From assembly GCF_000315625.1 (NCBI RefSeq), contig NW_005434636.1, forward strand, positions 455,298-519,297: a stretch of 64,000 bases of DNA, written 5' to 3'. Shown here one piece after another: positions 58,101 to 64,000 of the stretch (positions are counted from its first letter, which is position 1; every line of letters starts with the position of its first letter). This DNA is from Guillardia theta CCMP2712. Its lineage: Eukaryota; Cryptophyceae; Pyrenomonadales; Geminigeraceae. Below the pieces are notes generated by a model. The model had not been told where the DNA came from, did not search any database, and worked only from the letters and a program-made list of their open reading frames with translations. Made by a program: the position numbers and the translations under genes.

Positions 58101-58838
58101 GGCCACTACGTGCAGAGTGACCTGAAGATCGAGGACGACAAGGGAAGGGGCAGACAAAGGAAGGAGCAAGAGAAAGGGAAAAAGGGTTCAAGTCCACAAG
58201 GACGTGGATTTGGAGGAGGCAGGCAGTACCACATCAGAGATTGTGCCGAAGAATCCTTTCATGGCGAAGGGAGTGACTGCGATAGAGCCATAGATCTGAT
58301 ACTGCCTGCCGTCCACCCCGAGCTTCTTATAGTAGGGAAGCTGAACGAGCCTGAGAGGGCGTTTCGGTCATGGAGCTGAAAAAGAAGGAGCAGCGGGGAG
58401 GAGGAGGAGGCGGAGGCGGAGGAGGTTGAGGAAGACGGACCCTGTGAATGTGTAGAGAGCTCCCTTGACGCCGAAGTAAGCTGAGGGAGAGGCAGCAAGT
58501 CAGAGTGAGCTTCTTAAAGACTTGGCGCACTACCCGACAGCAACATGACGAGAAACTTCCATCCGAAGTTCGCTTCCAGTCGCTTCATGTAGTCTGCTGC
58601 TGAGCGGAATGGGTGTGCAAGGAAGGATTTCCAGCCAGCCTGATCGATGCTCGGTCTTGAAACAAGCGCAAGTCAAGGAGGGTCAAAGGACTCGAAGGCA
58701 GTGGCACCTTCGGGGAGGCATTTCTTCCGTGGAGTCCTGCAAAACATCGTCGTCCCGCTTCATCTCAACAATCTTGACAACGGAACGGCTGATGGCAGAC
58801 AAGTCGTCAGGGGGGATCAAGATTGTCCCCTCCATCAT
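55183..58838 (-). CDS. folate-biopterin transporter (BT1/FBT family)
   Basis: A major-facilitator-related membrane transporter; the family carries folates or pterins across plasma, parasite or plastid membranes. Many short exons. In order on the minus strand: MMEGTILIPPDDLSAISRS near 58,838, KRLEANFGWKFLVMLL, AYFGVKGALYTFT, then the hallmark AVTPFAMKGFFGTISDV, AGYHKNSYILLAA, AIINLYFSKQIAV, LGYTITVSAVLCVMA, VRIVGSIAAWAGVILFQAI, the second hallmark SKLCAKDLEATTYAMLV, SRTVGVFFITIFNI and LLIAVAHIFLPLLLVPLTF. Stop at 55185-55183. Introns contain long GGA/TCC microsatellites. The start is the first Met of an open exon and may be further out. One exon is copied at 11,264. No targeting leader identified. 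Confidence 0.8.
56431..56482. repeat. (GGA)n microsatellite
   Basis: A near-perfect GGA/GAG tract of about 16 units in an intron of the BT1 gene, pyrimidine-rich in the transcript. Confidence 0.9.
57829..57902. repeat. (TCC)n microsatellite
   Basis: About 24 uninterrupted TCC units in an intron of the BT1 gene. Purine-rich in the transcript, so it cannot serve as a polypyrimidine tract. Confidence 0.93.
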
Positions 58839-59228
58839 GTTCAAAGACTCGTCCAGCTCTCGCTGTACGTACCACGTCTCTCTACCTTACGATCATGCAA
58901 AGCCCATGTTTTCCTCAGCTTGTACGACAAGTTGACGTCAGCTACTCCACTACCTTCTGCCTGTCTCTCCTCGTCCCCCTGATACCTGTCCTGATCTCTT
59001 CTTCTCCCTCCCCTTCCCTCTTTCTCCTCGCCCCTTCCTGCACTGTCGGGAATACTTCGATCGTCGGGAGGACGAAGTACGTGGTGGTCGGGAACTTGAG
59101 GGAAATCAGGGGGTAGTAAAGGGCACCTGGTGGGTGGTGGTGAAAATCGGGGTCAAAAGTATCCACAACGATACACAAATTGTTTCGTAAGAGTGCAAGC
59201 CCTCCGACAAGGGCCACGGGCGGGCGAC

Positions 59229-60211
59229 ATGGCGAGGGTAACCAGGGAGGATGCGACGCAGGAGAGGAGCACGAGGAGCTACCGCAGGCGCTACGATGGC
59301 AGAGTACCCAACGCTCCCTCCTGCTCCTCCAACCTTCGGTTCTACCGCAACGAGATCCCCTCCTCTCCCCATGGCGCCTTGATCGAAGTGATCCTGAACG
59401 AATGGAAGGACGACATGCGGCTGCTAGAGACCCACCATGGTTACGTGCAGTGGTTGTTCCCCATCCACGAGGAGGGGATGAACGCCAACGCGCAGGTCCT
59501 GCAGGTGCACGAGGCAGAGAGGATGAAGGCGGACCCTCAGATCCGAGAGAGGATGAAGCGCTCTTACGCCATGATGATGCGCTTCTACGGGGCTGATGTC
59601 GTGAACTTTGTGACCGGAGAGCTCAGGAGGAGCGAGAACTTCAGAGAGCGATTGAACAACCTGAATCAGAGGGCTCACAACTGGCTGCGAGTCTCAAGAG
59701 TCCTCAAGTGGCTAGGAGAGGTAAGTTGATGTCCATGCTGTCGTATCAACCCCTGACGAGAGCGGTGGGGGGGGAGCAGGTTGGCTTCGAGCACTACAAG
59801 CTGCCTCTTGTCTTCTTCCTAGCGTACGAGACGCTGGACTCCAAGCTCTTGTCAAGGTGCTCGGACTCCCTCGTCGACTTCTGGATCGGAACCCTGCGGC
59901 GAGACGGGGAGCTCGATGTCATTCTCGCCTACATCAACCGCGAGCTGTCAGCCGATGACCTGCTGCAGCAGATCCGTTCTACCTCGCGGTGCCCAGCAGA
60001 AGAAGCATCTCCCTCACCCTCAAGCTCCTCCCAGCCTCCACCTCCGAGCCCCCAACGTCCGGAAGCAGCGGCTGCAGTCGAGCAGCCCGACGAGAACCCT
60101 GGGCTGAGCAGCGCAGGCGACGACACGGCGCACAATCTGCAGGCAGACAGCGAGAACGACGGGAATCCAGTGCAGCAGGACGAGGAGACAGCTGAAGACA
60201 AGGCGAAGTGA
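59229..60211 (+). CDS. OGFr conserved-domain protein
   Basis: Exons 59229-59720 and 59780-60211, in phase, 307 aa. It matches the conserved N-terminal domain of the opioid growth factor receptor family: NLRFYRNEIPSSPHG, WKDDMRLLETHHGYVQWLFP, ERMKRSYAMMMRFYGADVV, HNWLRVSRVLKWLGEVGFE and KLPLVFFLAYETL. In vertebrates OGFr is a nuclear-associated receptor for met-enkephalin, but the domain is widespread in fungi and protists with unknown role. The C-terminal 80 residues are Pro/Ser/Gln-rich and acidic, without the animal repeats. The first ATG of the open frame is used. Confidence 0.85.
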
Positions 60212-60786
60212 CCTGTCTCCACTTGTTCTCTTTTGCTCCTGTCGAACCTTCACATTCATTACTTGCAGATATTTCATTTTTTGGTCTCCAATGAACCCTT
60301 GTGTAAGGAGTACTAGAGCGACTCTCATAGCAGGTCTATGGAGACTGCTGACGCACCCTCATGCTTTCTGTGCAGCTCTTCTCGAAGAGTTTCATCCACA
60401 CATCTTGGCTCTTGCATCGTTGTAACTTCCACTGCTCACTAGCATGACGTTGAGTTCCGCAAAGACAGCGGACAACTACCACCATCAGCAAGTTGAGAGG
60501 GGGAGTACTCCTTGTGACTGAGGAGGTTTGAGGAGCAGCCGCCGCTGAGCTAAGAGGATCTTGTTCAGTTTCTCACCCTCCAGCTGAGCTGGGGCATCAG
60601 CACATCATCCCTCGAATGCGATTCTCACAGCATGCGACATGCGCTTGCTCGATCTAGAGCTGCCGCCACAGAGGCCGTCCGGTAGCATGAGAGCAGAGGG
60701 AATCAACATAACAATACCCACAGCATGTACAGTAGTCAACCGAGGAGCGACTAAAGATATTGAGAGCTGGTTGCTGCTCGGCGGCA
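60212..60786. other. intergenic space between convergent genes
   Basis: Lies between the 3' ends of the OGFr (+) and MORN (-) genes. A + strand GTAAGT donor-like site near 60,796 and a short minus ORF (60,605-60,790) were noted without further support. Confidence 0.35.
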
Positions 60787-63700
60787 TCATAGCATGGGTA
60801 AGTCCCTTTCACTAACAGCATCGTCAACAAAGAGCTTGACGGCCCTGCTGCTCCCCCTCACATCGAGGAGCTCCCAACGTTGTCCATGCTCGGGCTCTGA
60901 GGAAGGCTTAGCTGCCTCGTGCGGGTCAGACCTTCTCTCCATGCTGCTCGTCTCCATCAGCCTGCAAGGTGTCAGAGGATGAGAGGGAGACGAGGGACAA
61001 GACAAGCCCAACATGTGCAGGAGAAGCAGCACTTGTGGTGCCTTGATGTGAGCTGCTGAGGAGGGACTGAACGATCTTGTTGTCATTGAAAATTCCTGCA
61101 CAAGAATCGATGCTCGAATGTCAAACGTGCTCCTCCATGACTCACCGACTTGTACGATGCCGTCAGGCTGGACCTCTGACCCCCTTCCTCTGCGCTTCCC
61201 CTGCTTGAACTCTCCTTGGAAGGACGAGGTTAGGGTCCCATCCTGCCTCCACTGCTCCTCTCGTCCTATCCCGTCTTGCAGTCCCTCGACCCATTCGCCG
61301 GCATACTTGTACCCGTCTGCGTAGAGTCAGCGCAGGACGGCCAGTGCGAAAACATGGTGGCACCAGCAGATTGGAAGATGCCGAAGCCATGATACCTCTG
61401 CTCCCTCCATGCTCCATCGTAGGAAGAGCCGTCGGAGTAGACCTGTTGGAAGCGTGTTGATCTATCACTCCATTGGTCGTCTCTCCTTCTACTCACCATC
61501 TTCCCTTTCCCTAGCTTGCTCTGATCAGAGGCCCACTCCCCGCTGTATTGTGCTACCCCATCTGCTTCAACCTCCGTCCCCTCCCCGTGTCGCAACCCTT
61601 CTTTCCACCTCCCGGTGTACTTCCTTCCGTCCTGCCTGATCATCGCCTCAGTCTCTGACTCTCAGTCTTCATCACCTTCACCTCAGCGCCATGCCGAGCC
61701 CATGAGCCTTCCCGTGCTCGTACTGCCCGTGGTAAGACGATCCATCCGCAAACACTTCCATCCCTTCTCCGCTCTTCTCGTTGGCCACCCACTCTCCCCT
61801 GTACGTGTGTCCGTTAGGATGCGAGTACTCTCCATCTCCTTCCAGTCTTCCGTTGACGAAGACGCCCTTGAATTTCCCTCCATCCTTGTCTTGCAGGGTT
61901 CCTTCCCCATTCATCTCGTTCCCCTTCCACTCTCCCATGTACATGGCCCCGTCCTTGAACTCGCACTTGCCCCATCCATCACACTCGTCGTTTTCGAACA
62001 GCCCCTCATACACATTCCCGTTGGCATACTCGAACTTCCCTATTCCACTTCGCTTCCCGTTCATCCAGTCCCCGTCGTACCTGCTGCCGTCCCTGTACAA
62101 CATGACTCCTCGTCCCGCCTTGACGCCTCCCTCATTGTTCCCCTCGTACGACCTGCCGTCCTTCCAGGTGATCTTGGCTACCCCTCGCATCTTGTCTCTC
62201 TCGAAGGGCCCGATGTACGTCGCTGGTGCCCCATCCAACTCCTTGAACTCATAGGACCCTCTCGGTCCATGTCGCATCCCATGCACGAAGGGGCCGTTGT
62301 ACTCGTCCCCGTTGCGGTAGGACATCACTCCGTACCCCTCCATCTCGCCCCGCAGCCACTCCCCGTTGTAACGTCGATCGTCCTCAAAGATCATGATGCC
62401 GTTGCCATGTCGCAATCCCGCTGCGAACTCTCCTTTGTACTCCTCTAGCTCCGAAAGGACCATATGCCCTTTCCCGGCGATCTCTCCGTTCCTGCGAGCA
62501 GACGTGAAGACAAGCGATAGGACAGCAACGTCTGCACCTGAACTCTCCGGTGTACGACAGAGGTCTATCTCGCAACGTTCCTATCCCGTGCATCTTCCCT
62601 CTCTTCCACCTGCCCTCGTACTCGTACAAGGAGCCTCGGACCAGCTTCCCGTGGCCCTCTTTCATTCCTGCCTTCCATTCTCCGTGGTAGACTTCACCGG
62701 AGATTCTTGACTCCCTTCCTTGACCAGATCTTAACCCTCTCTGCCACTGTCCATCATACTCGTTTCCTGCGTCAACACGATCACTTGAGTTTCATTCATC
62801 TCCCTTCACCATATTTGTCTTCAAACTTTCCCTCGCCGTGTCTCTTTCCATTCTTCCACTCTCCCTCGTATCGACCGAACGAGAGAATTTCCATCACTCC
62901 TCGCTGATGCGGAGCCCCTTCAAGCCATTCGCCATCGTAGAAAGCCGTCTGCTGACTTTTCAAAGCAGATCCTGAGGTAAGGAGACGAGTCGTCGGTCAG
63001 GCAACTCTCACAAATCCAGCACAGCACCTATGAAGTGATTTGCTTTCAAGTCGATGTCAACCGAAGCTTGGAATTGTATCAGCTTCCCAATGCCATGCCT
63101 TTTTCCGTCTTTCAGTTGTCCTTTATACCTTTGATGACTCAGCTAGTGCAACCTCTTTTCAAATAAGTTCATACAGAGCTTTTCTTTCATGTTTCTGATA
63201 TATAAAAACATCGGGTTGAAGTTGATCGAAGTCGGAATAATCCAAGAACCACATATCATGTTTCTCCGCGTTGGCTAAGAAGTCTTTTCCTGAAATGTCC
63301 TGCAAACAAATCTCAGGAACAGCCTGGCGCCCTCAGGGCTCGACGTACTATCAGGTCATCAAGGCTAGCAGCGTCTTGGGTCTCTTCGATTTCATTCTTC
63401 AACATCAAGTGGCTGATCAAGTTGTCACTCACTGAGTAGCCCAGGAGAAGTCCAGCTGACCTGTTGTGCAGCTCCTCCAGCTGAGCCTCATACTCGGCGA
63501 TGTCGCCTGACTGCTCGGAGACAACCGAAATGTTGAGGAGCTTCTTCACGGTCTCGAGGCTCCTCCGAGACTCTTCGCTGAGACGAGTTGATTCCGCGTT
63601 GGCTTCTTCGATCTTGATATCCAGGTCTTTCATCTGAGAACATTATGTCAGAGTGTCTTCTTAGGTTGTCAATCTGAGGAGACAATATCTGCTGTGTCTC

Positions 63701-64000
63701 GAATCATAGTCTCAGTCTCATTGATTTGCCTGTTACAATCGTCGTATTTTTCGTTCACTTTCTGGAGTGTTTTCTCCAGCATTAAGAACGTCTGCGCAAG
63801 TTTCAGACCCAGCAATCTAGGAGCAATACTTGCTTGTTCTTTGTCTTGAAAATCCGTGTCCTTTTTGAAACTTTGCATTTTGATCTAGATGGCATCAATT
63901 CGACATGATTCAAGTAACTTCGTGCTTTGCAGTACCTGTGGAAGATGGGATTTACCAGCTTTGATCTTCGATGCCAAAGATTCTTTTCTTTCTTGAATTG
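60787..64000 (-). CDS. coiled-coil plus MORN-repeat protein (5' end beyond window)
   Basis: From the right edge, exons encode coiled coil: RKESLASKIKAG, MLEKTLQKVNEKYDDCNRQ and MKDLDIKIEEANAESTRLS. A linker follows (HDMWFLDYSDFDQLQP), then about 20 MORN repeats of the YxGxWxxGxxxGxG type: YKGQLKDGKRHGIGKL, YEGEWKNGKRHGEGKF, YEGRWKRGKMHGIGTL, the long exon at 62463-61678, YTGRWKEGLRHGEGTE and YAGEWVEGLQDGIG. The C-terminus is Ser-rich (KLMETSSMERRSD) and ends DLPML, stop at 60789-60787. MORN repeats commonly bind membranes or partner proteins in flagellar and cytoskeletal structures; the role here is not determined. Exon limits are approximate and the gene is cut by the window end. Confidence 0.8.

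Noticed and set aside
60605-60800. Possible + strand exon ending at a GTAAGT near 60,796
   Set aside because: No upstream or downstream partner exon; the minus-strand MORN gene ends here.

Overview
The window is eukaryotic nuclear DNA. Nearly every gene is split by short GT-AG introns (about 35-130 nt, mostly 45-65), genes lie on both strands with little space between them, and the proteins are eukaryotic (exportin-5, PUS7, TMEM14, FNDC3-like, OGFr, RWP-RK, F-box, PX, MORN). Two N-termini look like secretory signals, one with a Phe at the predicted cleavage site as in bipartite plastid targeting. Together with the intron density and the Fanzor nuclease this suggests a cryptophyte alga such as Guillardia theta. 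That assignment is an inference from gene content.

Left arm (1-18,100): a PUS7/TruD pseudouridine synthase, a six-exon TMEM14 gene, a signal-peptide protein of unknown family, and an exportin-5 gene on the minus strand. An A-rich Fanzor gene (TnpB-like RNA-guided nuclease) follows at 11.7-13.9 kb. A chimeric duplication copied from 53.4-56.2 kb of this same window lies flush on its left, and a 52-nt hairpin lies on its right. Next come an SRPBCC lipid-binding-like gene and an F-box/beta-helix gene.

Middle (18,400-31,020): a tandem array of tiny RWP-RK transcription-factor genes. Eight are intact (about 131 aa, one 49-nt intron inside the domain), one has an internal deletion, and two are exon fragments. 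The right part is a higher-order repeat of three genes per about 4.1 kb, interrupted by a 100-N assembly gap.

Right arm (31,020-64,000): a four-helix membrane protein, a BACK-domain protein, an FNDC3-like tail-anchored fibronectin-III protein, a large PX-TPR protein, a GNAT acetyltransferase with a probable plastid leader, an LRR protein, two unknown genes, a 13-nt minisatellite, a folate-biopterin (BT1) transporter, an OGFr-domain protein, and a coiled-coil/MORN-repeat gene cut by the window end.

Most genes are independent housekeeping or signalling genes with no operon logic. The two parts most worth study are the Fanzor locus with its flanks and the recently amplified RWP-RK array. All exon limits come from reading splice sites by eye and phase-checking them. 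Where phase did not resolve, the entry says so.
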